From Lactifluus volemus (taxonomy: Eukaryota > Basidiomycota > Agaricomycetes > Russulales > Russulaceae): DNA of 64,000 bases. The stretch covers positions 38,976 through 102,975 of the forward strand of contig WTXI01000131.1 in the NCBI GenBank assembly GCA_022376515.1, in the 5' to 3' direction. Of the stretch, positions 11,801 through 22,193 are shown one piece after another. The notes under the pieces are model-generated. The model did not search any database. It saw only the letters and a list, made by a program, of their open reading frames with translations, and was not told the DNA's origin. The position numbers and the translations under genes are program-made. Numbering within the stretch: position 1 is the stretch's first letter; each line of letters starts with the position of its first letter.

Positions 11801-14302
11801 TCGATCGGAGCATACCGTCGCAGGGTAATCAAGGAACGAAGGGAGAGGGGCTTGACCGCAGCAAAAAGCTGTCCCATCACGGATCGAAATAAGATCTGTG
11901 CTTCATGCGGTTTGAAGTAACCTTCAAGAACTTCTTCGTATAGCTTGTCCAACGGATCTTGTCCACCGAGATCTCGAGAGTGTCCCAGCAGGCGCTGAAT
12001 GCACTTTTTCTTGCTAAAACCAAACATGGCAGGAGGGGTATTTATGAATCCGCATGCGACGGCTGCCCACTGAAACAGGCCCTCTGCCGCCTTTGCTAGT
12101 TTCATCCCATGGTCTTTGAAAATCCCATGAGGGAGCTCGCTTTCAATATACAGGCAAATATCTTGTTCCGTCTTGGCACCCAGTGTGGGATCATCCATGT
12201 AGAGGGTGTCGACAGATAATGCTTTGGCGAACGCAGCTTCGATGCCACCCTCCTGCCTCGATGTGACCAGGATGCGAAATTTCGGAGGGAGCTCGAAGAG
12301 ATGTTGAGATAGAAATACGTGTAGTCCATTTTTATCGATTGCGTCACCACTTTCGTCCAACGCATCGATAACAATGAGAATTGGGTCACGAACTTCGAGA
12401 TTCTTGAGTGGTTCAAGGAGGAGGGATTCGAAGAGTGTATGATAGTCTCGAGTACCACAAAGAGACGAATTATTCTTGACGACCCTGCCGAGGGCTAGCT
12501 TGAAAGCAGGATTGCGATCGGAAAGATCGCGAGCAATCGTCGTGAAGAGTTGGTAAGCCTCGTCTTTGGACTGTTCCTTCCGGAGAAAGGCGAAGTATGA
12601 GCCGAGAGACTTGTTCTGGAATCGACGTGCGACTTCGTGTGCAATCGATGACTTTCCTGTCCCTGCTTGGCCGAGGAGAAGGAGCCCACGGTCGGATTCT
12701 GGATTCTCGACCCACTTGATGATATGATCCAAGAAGTCTTCGCGTGTTCCAGGAAGACAGCGCTTCTTATCACCGTGTCGCCAGCCACCTTTGTAGGGTA
12801 ATTCTCTGATTATTACACCCAGTTCTGTGAGCCCCTTGTCAGATCGACGATCTGACGGTGTTTTAAGAACCAAATTTACGCACCGGCTTCTGAGGTTTGA
12901 CTTGACATCGCCATTAGCTATGGAGTCATTCAATGAGTCGAAAAACTCGAACTTTGCTGAAAGGATATTACTCACGTCGACCTGGATTTTGCTCACATCG
13001 TGCTGCATCCCAAGCACAGCAACCTCGGTGATGACAGCAGCAAGCGTGAGGAAATCGTCTCGCAGTCGGATCAGGGTCGCGCGGTACTGTTCAACTTCCC
13101 CATCAACTTGACCAAATACATTCTTCAGAGTCCGCGTGCCTGCCAATCACATGTTTATCCTAACCACCAACAAGAGAGGTCAAGACGACCTACCGACTCG
13201 CACATGCTTCGCATACAATTCAATAAATTTCCCAATCTCGGAGACACACTGCAGCATCTCCTCGAGGATTCTTGCTTGCCTAGACTCCGGTTTGATCTTC
13301 CTCAAACCATCGGCGTCTTTTGTAAATTCAAATGCGACAAGTATCGCTTCAAACAGTGCTCGGACGTTGTCGTCGCGCTCAACCTGCTGTAGCAACGTCT
13401 TCCACCGAGGTGAATACAGAGTGAATCTTCCATAAGGAAAGAAGACGTACCTCGGGAATCTTTGAAAGTAGACTCCATGCTAGGTTTGCAAAAGGTTGCA
13501 ACTTAGGGACCGAAGTTAGCTTAGGTATGGGTAGGCAATAATATATGGGCATACTGCTGCGATGGCACTGACAGCATCCATCACCCGCTTGATAACATCA
13601 ACAGCACTGCTCCATGACTCCATCGTATTGATCGCGTCCTCGGCGCGACTGAGAGCAGCACTTAACATCTCCGTCTGGTTGTCGAGAGCAAGACTTTCTT
13701 GATCAGCTGTTGCAGACTTGGCGGTGTTAACTGCTGCAGTAAGCGAAGAACTAGCGTTTGTTGTTGATACGGTGATTGTTAAGAGCGTGGCAGACTCAGT
13801 TTGACGTCCAGCATGTCCGTCATCACCGCTCAGAATAATATCAAGTTCTATATGTAGGATGCTCAGCCAGGTGGAAAATGAATTCTAAGAAAAAGACGAA
13901 CCATGCTGGGATTCACAGGGGATCTCCTTCCTTCCGATAAGGATGTCTTTATGTATTGAGCTTTTCGCATAAAGAGAGACTGTGACGCTGGAGAGTGGCT
14001 GTATAGAACTGCAAGAGGCTCAGTTGTAAACTGAAATGAAATTGTGACGGTCCTCACAACGCTTCGATGTCCTCGTTCCACTCCACCCGTTGCCCGACAC
14101 TCCGCACAGATCGCGTTTGCCAAGTCCTCGACCCGTCGGTCACAGTAACATAAAACTGGCGTTTTCTCCACAGGGGGGACTTGATACGAGGGAGGTCGTT
14201 CGCCTTGAGGACTGACATGGAAAAAAATAATTTAGTACTTATCTGAGCAGCGTCACAACGATACGTACCGGTGACCTGGACCTGAAGCAAGCTTGGTTGC
14301 AT
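8852..14302 (-). CDS. C2-NACHT-WD40 NLR, copy B, apparently intact
   Basis: Eight exons read in frame to about 1,690 residues. Exon 1 (14302-14269) starts MQPSLLQVQVT. Exons 2-3 complete a C2-like fold (VLKANDLPRIKS, QFYVTVTDGSRTWQTRSV, VEWNEDIEA, then LYAKSSIHKDILIGRKEI). Exon 4 is a linker ending VIKRVMDAVSAIAA. Exons 5-6 carry the helical bundle (LAWSLLSKIP, then ERDDNVRALFEAI). Exon 7 is NACHT, with GQAGTGKSS as P-loop, LIVIDALDE as Walker B and an ILVTSR motif. Exon 8 has 14 WD40 repeats and the C-terminal cap ([23 protein letters not shown]). In such receptors WD40 senses ligand, NACHT oligomerises on NTP binding, and the N-terminal part is taken to be the effector. No effector activity can be read from sequence here. 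The gene is divergent to CutC, with 589 bp between start codons. Confidence 0.85.
9190..11005 (-). repeat. Array of 14 WD40 repeats (about 129 bp each), copy B
   Basis: Same architecture as the copy A array, with unit-by-unit correspondence. Unit 7 lacks one residue at its start (FIHNHWVFSV). Differences from copy A gather at the residues flanking the GHTxxVx turn and at the x positions of SASxDx. Ends are approximate. Confidence 0.85.
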
Positions 14303-14891
14303 TTTGCTGACCTGAGCGCTGTTCAATAACACTTATGTGAGAAAATGCTGTATCAAAGTGCGAGTGACATATGCACCCTGTCCCGGAGTTCTGAGGATCT
14401 GGGCTGTAGTGATGGTTAAGATCGGGGGACATCGGGAGGTGAAAAAGTTTGACATACGAATCACGGATCATCTTGGCTTGTTCTTGTGCGAGAACTGGCG
14501 AAAGATGGCGCTGCGATTCTTTGTAGAGGAAGAGTTAAGAGGTTGAGGCAACGAAGCGCCGAGGAGACAGAAAAGAGGGTTTGCGCGCTGTGGCGCTTAC
14601 AGTAACAGTGTCAGCGTCTGTTGTTCATAAGTTCACACGTCGTTGTCTCTTCACAGCGACAGGCTGGGGCTACACCTCCGCTTGTAGACTGTCGCAGCCA
14701 AGCAAGATTTGCTGCGTAGTCGTTTTCCGTATTTATGAGTTTCAAATTACACTTATTATTTTTTTGTTTGAATCACCGAAAAGTTAATTGACAGACTGCT
14801 ATACTAGTAGGGACACGTACCTGTTCTCTCCATAGAAGTCCCCATAGAAGATGACGATTGGCTTATTAATAAAGTGCGGCCGGAAAGCGGA
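14303..14891. promoter_or_regulatory. Shared 5' region between divergent NLR copy B and CutC
   Basis: This 589-bp gap must contain both promoters. The NLR-proximal half matches the flank of NLR copy A at 8195-8520. I see no clear TATA box or operator and claim no specific site. Confidence 0.4.
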
Positions 14892-16075
14892 ATGACACGT
14901 TCCGGAGGCAATTCCGGAGGTTTCGCGATGCCTCCACAAGTTGTTCTAGAAGTTTGTGTGGATTCGGTTCAATCTGCACTCAGGTTCGTACTTATACACC
15001 ATTCCGGACACCTTGACATTCGAAATGATTGTTTTTTTTACTCTCTAGTGCCGCGCGCGGTGGGGCAAACAGGCTCGAGGTATGCGGTAATCTCGGCATT
15101 GGAGGAGGCACAACGCCCTCCCCAGGCCTCGTCCTGGCGATTCAGAAAGCGGTCCCTCATCTACCAATTATGGTTGGTCCTTTATTGACACAGGCTACAT
15201 CCGAACGTCGCGATATTCTACTTTCTTTATCTGATTGATCAAAAGGCTATGATCCGGCCCCGCGCCGGAGACTTCTTCTACTCAAACGAAGAGATAGACG
15301 TCATGCTGCAAGACATTGGATTCTTCAAAAGTGTCGGCATCGCAGGTGTCGTATTCGGTGTCCTTAATCCAGACGGGACTGTTGATGTCCCTCGCACTCG
15401 GATGTGCGTCGTAATATTGTACTTCCATATAGTCCCTGAGAGTTAGTATAGGCTCGTGGAGGCTGCTCTTCCCATGCAAGGTTTGATACGTTTGCGAAAG
15501 TGTCATACAAACCAGAATTTAGAAGTGCCATAGTCTGTTTTCATAGAGCATTTGACATGACAACGTCTGCAATCGAAGGTACGTCGAAACGATCTCAGTA
15601 GTAGTCACTCCGTATCGATCATACCTTTTTGCTTCCGTAGCGTTCGATCAGATACGCACGATACAAGGAGTAACCCGAATCCTAACTAGGTGGGGTATCA
15701 TTCCTCCACTCCTGTGCTTTCTTCTGATTGTGGATCCCTTCTGGAAGTGGGCAAAGCCAATCGGCCCTGGCCGGTTTACCCGTCCTCGAAGAGTTACTTC
15801 ATCGGTCACAGAGAACAGGGGGACCAACTATTCTTCCGGGTGCAGGCATCAATCCCGGAAGCATTCACCAAGTTTTGGACCGTTTACTGCCATGTGGGCT
15901 GAAGGAGGTTCATCTGAGCGGTGGGAGGTGGGTTGATGGTGGGATGATTCACAGGCCTGAGGACATGGGAATGGGGGCGAGTGCCGAAGGCCAGTGGGGG
16001 ATTTGGCAGACGGATGAAAATGTCATACGAGAGGTGAGGCGGATGACAGATTGGCAGATGGCAGATGGCAAATGA
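14892..16075 (+). CDS. cutC: CutC family protein (copper homeostasis)
   Basis: A TIM-barrel CutC protein, classically linked to copper tolerance, though its biochemical role is unsettled. Exons in order give VVLEVCVDSVQSAL, then AARGGANRLEVCGNLGIGGG (from 15049), MIRPRAGDFFYS (from about 15245), GIAGVVFGVLNPDGTVDV, a short exon ending LVEAALPMQ (from about 15450), VCFHRAFDMTT (about 15530), FDQIRTIQGVTRILT (about 15640), and a last exon from about 15735 containing PTILPGAGINPGS, LKEVHLSGGRWVDGGMIHRP and REVRRM. This is the full family order. The start could be the ATG at 14892 or the in-frame ATG at 14928. The internal junction near 15171-15245 is less certain. Three 3' fragments of the gene lie at 21.3, 24.5 and 27.8 kb, so this is the parental full-length copy in the window. 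Confidence 0.85.
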
Positions 16076-16333
16076 GCCCGGTATCGGTGAGCTCGGGCAG
16101 GGGTTCATGGCGTCGTTGATGCCGTGATAATTACCCAGTAGGCCATTCCCCATTTCCAGCTCTCGGTTGTGTCCGAGCTCTCAACGCTGCTGTGGTTAAA
16201 ACAATCGAATTTGAAGTTCGCGTCCATCTTGTCCTTCTCTTTTTTTTTTTTTCTCGTTTTATTCAGTGGTGACTTTCTTGTATTCAATTCAAATTCAAAT
16301 TCAATTGGCCCTCTTCAAGCTTATCACCTTCTC

Positions 16334-18271
16334 ATGACCTCCAGTCTTCCACCAAAACGGCCTGCTATTTGGTGGGAGAATACTATCTTTTTTTGCAGTA
16401 CACACCTTGCTGCGGCCTATGGTGTCTACCGTCGTCCACCAGCTACCGTGCCTATGCCCATTCTCGTCGCAACCGTTGCGCTTTGGCAACTGTCATCGTT
16501 TGGGTGCGCATAGTCTTATCTCACATCGTAAACGCCGCATGATTCCATGGAGAACCCTGATATAGGGTTACTATTGGATACCACCGCCTATTTTCTCATC
16601 GCTCTTTCAGTGCGTCGGTTGGTGTACGGATCGTCCTCGCAGTAGTTGGAGCAAGCGCTTTTCAGGGTTCAATAAAGGTACTGTACATACCTATTTACGT
16701 GCCATGTTGACTAACTTTTTAGCAGTGGTGGTATGTAAAACATCCTCAGAGTCGAACACACTCGAAGAATATAAAGCATTGATGGTATCCACTAGGTGTC
16801 TCAGACACCGACTTCACCACGTGAGCTAACACTTCCCTTCAGTGTCCCATTAGCTGACGATCTCTTCTGTTCTAGAGATTCACCGATGACGAAGAGAATG
16901 ATCCGTACGTTCCCTCTCAATTTCCCTATCATCACCCACGGTTACTAGTTTAGATGTATTACCCCAGGTACAGCGCGACTCGTGGGCTCCTGTTTAGTCA
17001 CGTTGGGTGGATCTTCTTCAAGCCTAAGTACCCAAAACTTCACCTGATTGAGCGTGAGGATCTCGAAGAGGACCCAGGTGAGTCGACGCGTCGCGACCCT
17101 GCGTCTCAGGTTAAGTCAGCTGACCGTGTCCCATGCTTAGTCGTGCGCCTCCAGCATCGATACTTTGGTGAGTCAGTTGTGCAAACGCACGTTGGTGTTC
17201 TAACATCAGATGTATAGTTCCAATCGCCATTACACTTGGTATCATCCTTCCCACCATATTGGGTACCATATACGGTGATACGATTGGAGGATTGATCTAT
17301 GGGGCCCTTGTTGGGCGACTTCTCAGTGCGTATTGACATTTTGCGTTGCAAGTAACAAAAATGACTTTTTGGGGCTTAGTCTGGCACTCGACATTTCTTG
17401 TCAACTCGTGGGATTTCGTGTTGCTCTCACCACATACTAAATGCTCAAGTAAAAGTGCTGTCATAGACTTGCTCATTGGGACGGCTTACAACCATATTCA
17501 GACGAAAATACATCACGCACCAACTTGGTATGTCATTATGTCAAATCTAGTTGGATCCTTCTGACGTATTTGCAGCTACTCGCGCTATTTACGGCCGGTG
17601 AGGGCAACCATAACTTCGTACGTGCCTTCGATCATCGTCATACTGTAATTCCTGTGCTGATCGTTTCTTAGCATGTACGTTAGGCAAAGCCGATGCATTC
17701 CCATTATTCAATCGAGCGATGTTGCAGCACTCGTTTCCGCACGATTATCGTTGTGGTCCTGCAAAGTCTGACTGGGATCCTTCGAAATGGGTTATCCTCG
17801 CACTCGCGAAGCTTGGCGTCGTGTGGGGACTGCGATCTGCCAGCGCAGAGGACATCGCAGCAGCACGTGCTTACATGCTAGCGCACGGGCGCGACCAAGG
17901 GCGCGACTGCCATGGCCACGAGAATGCAATCGATGAGGAGGGGTGGGTGGGTCCAACGTGGACTGAAGTAGAATTGGAGGCATATGTGAAAGAAAGCGAC
18001 GCCTACATTGTTTTGATAGATAAATACGCTGTTGACGTGACAAGGTATATTGATATCCATGTGCGTTTTTCTCTATTTCCTCACTTCTGGAATTTACTCA
18101 CTATTGTAGCCTGGCGGTGCGAGGCTCCTGCGTAACTACACCTTCCCTATCAACCCCGGCAAGAGTGACAAGTGGAAGGAGGCGGACCGGGCGTTCAATG
18201 GAGGCATGAACAACCACTCTCAGGCGGCAAGGAGGCGCATGAAACAACTTCGCGTAGCGAGGGTACTGTAA
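16334..18271 (+). CDS. OLE1-like: Delta-9 acyl-CoA desaturase with cytochrome b5 domain, copy 1
   Basis: Membrane di-iron desaturase that would introduce a cis-9 double bond into saturated acyl-CoA at the ER. The hand-spliced protein is about 410 residues. It has an N-terminal membrane segment (WWENTIFFCSTHLAAAYGVY), box 1 HRLFSH, box 2 HRLHH, box 3 GEGNHNF-H-H, then YR..WDPSKW. The C-terminal b5-like domain has the heme motif HPGG, split by an intron after IDIH, and the second histidine in NNHSQAA. Exons are unusually short: 16334-16503, 16566-16677, 5 nt at 16726-16730, 25 nt at 16796-16820, then 29, about 110, 26 and 28 nt exons, and CAT alone at 17672-17674. No stop or frameshift was found. 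It lies directly downstream of CutC on the same strand. Confidence 0.85.
17672..17674 (+). other. Predicted 3-nt exon (CAT) encoding a box-3 histidine
   Basis: The exon ending GAGGGCAACCATAACTTC stops in phase 0 at 17617, and the exon starting CACTCGTTTCC begins in phase 0 at 17728. Between them, TTCTTAG-CAT-GTACGT offers an acceptor and a donor around one codon. Including it gives HNFHH, the conserved third histidine box; skipping it gives HNFHS. Flanking introns would be 54 and 53 nt. Confidence 0.7.
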
Positions 18272-19323
18272 GAAGTTGTATTATGTAAGTTAGATCCTCA
18301 CGTGATCGTATTCGAATTTACAATTCACGCTCAGCCTAATAGCCATCCAGCTGTTTCCATAATTTGACGTTATTGACGATTGCTATAGGCATGCCGATTG
18401 TCATGCGGACTTTGATAAAGCAGGATGATGTGCGGGGCGTACTAACTACCTCTGGTACCCCCTGTAACGATGCTGTGACAAAGCTGTAAACCTTTCGTAT
18501 TGTTGTGAATAACATCTTCTGCCAGTGCTTTAATGGAGACAGAGAATGCGGAACAGTGTGTGAGGGGAAACACAGGGTGCAGCTCACAGCCCTTACGGGG
18601 ACAACAGAAGCGGGTCATCAGTGTTCGGGTGTGTGCTCGGAGAATCCAATGTATGCCTTTGTTCGAGAGCGGGTAATCATTTTTGTAGGCTGCCTTAGCT
18701 TGATTTTCGGTTTGATAATAGAGCTTGTGGAAAGCGACAGCAACGCGATAATTGAGTCGGGTTCAGGCAAAGATGACGTAGTCTCGATGGCACGCTTTGC
18801 CTCCACCCCACAGCGTAGTTTGAAGGGAGGACTGATACCGGCAGGTGTGAAGTTTCCTATCCCTGTCTGGAACTTCCGAGCGTCGGTCTCTGTCATCTTC
18901 TGGCTTCCACTTCAGTGGGTGGATGGTAAAACGAGGAGGGGGGAGGGGGTTGTGGAAGACGATATGTTGACAAAAACGGCATACACAATGTGCTCCCTGG
19001 GCGCCCAGTCGCATTTCTGAGCGAGCTTCTTGTAATTTTCAGTCGCTCAAGAAATAACATTCGGCGTCTGTGAAATAACAGGGCCTCTAAGACACAGGTG
19101 TTACTGCCACCCAACGTTGAATGTATCAGAAATTTGTTCATACATACCAGTACCAGCTGCACCTCAATCAAATCAGCCTGGTCACACGAGTAAGTGGAAG
19201 TCCGCACGGACCACACGCTTTACTTGCATCTTTTAAACTCCGCCTATGGGAAAATGAACTGTAGCGAGTCTACCCCCACCCCCCTTTGACCACTCCTGAG
19301 AGGAGAACTAGGTCTAATTGAAC
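18272..19323. other. Stretch without a supported gene
   Basis: There is one open plus-strand frame of 171 codons (18505-19020) with a hydrophobic segment (IIFVGCLSLIFGLIIEL), but it has no recognisable domain and an overlapping minus-strand frame is also open. I cannot choose between a real gene and chance. A C-rich run near 19270 precedes the next small open frame. Confidence 0.35.
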
Positions 19324-19644
19324 ATGCAGAATATGTCCCAAAAATTCCTGAAAGGGTTCAAGGTTGACCGCGGAAAGCTCGAAAAACTTGGTTACTACCC
19401 TACAAACGAAGATCCACAAAACACGAGATATTATAAACGGATCATCGACCTCCTTCCGCGGACGTCGTACAAGTACATCGGTGCTGGGTTTGAAGAGGAT
19501 GGAGATATGTGCCTGGTAGTTGTCATGGCAGATGGGTCGGACAAGGAGGAGTTACAGAAGATGGACATGCCATTCTGTGAAAAGATGCTTGCTCAGGCTG
19601 CAAAAAGCGTCTTGACTTCGGGGGTTTGGCCCAGTTGGGATTGA
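19324..19644 (+). CDS. Small hypothetical protein
   Basis: An uninterrupted frame of about 106 codons starts at the ATG at 19324 (another in-frame ATG is at 19333). The product is hydrophilic and mixed-charge, with YYKRIIDLLPRTSYKYIGAG and LVVVMADGSDKEELQK, and ends VWPSWD. No signal peptide or membrane helix is visible, and I do not recognise the family. Codon use looks protein-like and the opposite strand is closed, but the gene could have further exons, or be a remnant of a larger one. Confidence 0.4.
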   Translation: MQNMSQKFLKGFKVDRGKLEKLGYYPTNEDPQNTRYYKRIIDLLPRTSYKYIGAGFEEDGDMCLVVVMADGSDKEELQKMDMPFCEKMLAQAAKSVLTSGVWPSWD

Positions 19645-20237
19645 ACAAGCTAGATATCGGAGGTGAGTACGACTATGGTTCAGTATAGAATTGTCTCTTC
19701 TCATCATCTCCGCCTTTCGTTAGAGGCCCTCAACTCTTTACCGTATCCTTTGCGGATGTCACGCAGTCTTTGTACTTCATCTATGCCACACAGCACCTGC
19801 GAGGAGAGGGCACAACCCCACCCCTGCCAACCTCCCCCCTCGCCTGCGAGCCACTTCTCGTAGGGTGGATCGCGACTGCGTACACTCGACGGCACCAGGA
19901 CCTAGAAAGGGAGGAATAGCTGGTTTCGGCCGTAATTCCTATGGTTACATGCGCGGCGGGCTGCAAGAATTCTGAGCTGCCCTTTAGATTCCTTGACCGT
20001 GGTAAGTTGCGGCATGGATTGAGTGCTTTATATTCATGGGCCCCATTTTCCGTTTGTTCTGTGTGGTAATTCTCACAAAATGGCTCTGCGATACCAGTTT
20101 CTATATCACTTTCATTACCGGAATCGATGTCGTCCCTGCAAGCAATGCGACGTGAAGGCGGAGCAAAACATTTAGTGTGACCGAGTAGTGGGTCCGCCGG
20201 TACCAGTTCTAAGAGAAAAGGTCAAGATGGACGGGAT

Positions 20238-20345
20238 ATAACCCCGGCGGCATTTTGTCTTTGGTAGGTTAATGTAACTTGAGATCTTGAGAGCTCGGAC
20301 ACAACTCAGAGCTGGAAATGGGCTGGGCTACTGTACCGCAAACTA
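20238..20345. repeat. Orphan copy of the desaturase 5' flank
   Basis: The segment with GGCATTTTGTCTTTGGTAG and AGCTGGAAATGGGCTGGGC matches the upstream flanks of desaturase copy 2 (about 24175-24250) and copy 3 (about 27440-27520), in the same orientation. No desaturase reading frame remains to its left. Confidence 0.55.
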
Positions 20346-20425
20346 ACTGAATAACGCGGAAGTCCAAGCGGAAGTCGGCGCCTATCAGCCTTCGAACTAT
20401 CATGGCTGTACTGGATTGGACCGAG

Positions 20426-20520
20426 ACCTCCGTCAATTCGTCCGACGTCCATAATTCGTCAGACATCATTGATTCGCCAGACGTTCGTTAATAAGTCAGA
20501 CACCCGTCAATTCGTCAGAC
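20426..20520. repeat. Degenerate tandem repeat of a TCAGACGTC-type unit
   Basis: About four imperfect copies of a 20-25 bp unit of the form GTCAATTCGTCAGACGTC. The same words form inverted repeats upstream of desaturase copies 2 and 3. Confidence 0.5.
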
Positions 20521-20529
20521 ATCCCGACG

Positions 20530-20915
20530 GCTGTCCATCACCGATGTAGAGGGTGCCGACAGGTACCGATTTGGCGAATGCAGCTTCGATGCCATTCTCC
20601 GGCCTCGAGGTGACCAGGATGCGAAATTTTGGCGGGAGCTCGAAGAGAGAAATATAATATTTCTAGTCCATTTTTTACTGATTGCGTCACCATTTTCATC
20701 TAATGCATTGATACCGATAAGAATTGGGTCACGAACTTTGAGGTTCTTGAGGGATTCGAAGAGTGTACGATAGTCTCGAGTACCACAAAGAGCTGGTAAG
20801 CCTCGTCTTTGGACTGTTCCTTTCGGAGAAAGGCGAAGTAAGAACTGAGACACTTGTCCTCGAATCGACGTGCTACTTCGTGTGCAATCGGAGCCCTCAT
20901 GTGTAGTAAGGTTAT
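20530..20915 (-). pseudogene. NACHT-exon fragment of an NLR
   Basis: Minus-strand fragments match the NACHT exon of copies A and B: IAHEVARRF, SYFAFLRKEQSKDEAYQLF, RTLFESLKNLKVRDPILI, and then the frame equivalent to the ILITSRP region. The P-loop glycines are missing (sequence begins just after them), the stretch between AYQLF and the next block is deleted, and at least two frameshifts occur. It is clearly dead. It sits 5' to a CutC fragment in the same head-to-head order as NLR B and CutC, so it is a relic of a duplicated NLR-CutC unit. Confidence 0.7.
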
Positions 20916-21274
20916 GCCACCATGTACGACTTTGAACACTCCTGGAAGTTGGAACTCGACAAATTCCTGCCATGATACGAGCGTTACACCTAGCGAGTGG
21001 GTGTTGGGCCACGGGTTTTGAGTATTTATTACTGTATGTCTGGAAGCAGAGGACGGATCGGATCAAGCGTAGAGGGAGCAGGAGACGGAACAGCCATCGT
21101 CACAGCCGTCAACTTCAATACCATTTCATGTTTCGCATCAGACCCGTTTTTACATAGCTTAGTTTTCACGCAGGTGACGCAGTCTCGCCTCACCCACAGA
21201 TCGAGCGGCGTGACTGGGATCGAAGATGCGTCGTCAAAACTATTGCAATTGCGGATCCTCCATATTGATGACAT

Positions 21275-21722
21275 CCATAGCGTTCGACCAGATACGCGCG
21301 ATAAAGGCGTGACGCGAATCCCAACTAGGTGGGGTATCTTTTCGCCACTCCGGTGTTTTCTTCTGATTGTGGGTCCTGGGCAAATGCCAATCTTGAGCCG
21401 GTTTACCCGTCCTCCAAGAGTTGCTTCATCAGATACAGAGAACAGTGGGACGAACTATTCTTCCGGGTATCTCGGAAGTATTCGTTCGCCAAGTCTTCGA
21501 CAGTTTGCTGCCTGTGGGCTGAAGAAGGTTCATCTGAGCAGTGTGGGGTGGGTTGACGGTGGGATGGTTCACCGGCCTGAGGACATGGGAATGGGGGCGA
21601 GTGCTGAAGCGCTGAAGACCAGTGGGAGATGCGGCAGAAGCCGGAAGCGAGAGGTGAGGCGGAGAGCAAATTGGCAGATGGCAGACGACTCGGAGCCGGT
21701 GAGCTCGGGCAGCGTTGGTTGA
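21275..21722 (+). pseudogene. CutC 3' fragment, copy 2
   Basis: Matches the CutC gene from about 15640 to its end, including WVDGGMVHRPEDMGMGAS in a shifted frame. The barrel N-terminus is absent, the segment equal to SQSALAGLP is shortened, and the frame is broken. It is non-functional. Confidence 0.75.
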
Positions 21723-22193
21723 TGGCGTCGTCGATTGCCAATGTGGAAACGACCTTCAAACAGCCACACTTCTCATCACGGAATTATGATGCCCGCTCTT
21801 CCAAGCCGCCCGCGATCGCCACCGAACCCCAAAAATCCCAAGCCTGCGTCCGACCGAGAAGAAGAGAGCCAACCTCGGAGGATCACGCGATCACGGCTGA
21901 GGTCTGCCACCCCCCTACCACCACACACAAGCACTTCACGGAGTGACCTGTTTTGTGGGGGCAATTATCTGACTAACCAGGTCCTGGATGAGGAGGTCAC
22001 TTGGGACAAAAAAAAAAAACAGACCGCGAATTCATTTTCGGGCCGGCGAGATTGACGTCAAACGGTCCATAAGTTACCTATTATTTAACCCTAGTGTATC
22101 TACAGTTTCTCGTTTCTCCTTGTCATTCAAATGAACATGTAGCTTCTCTTATCCCTGGGGATTCAGGGGATCCAACCCATGTGACCCAGCATC

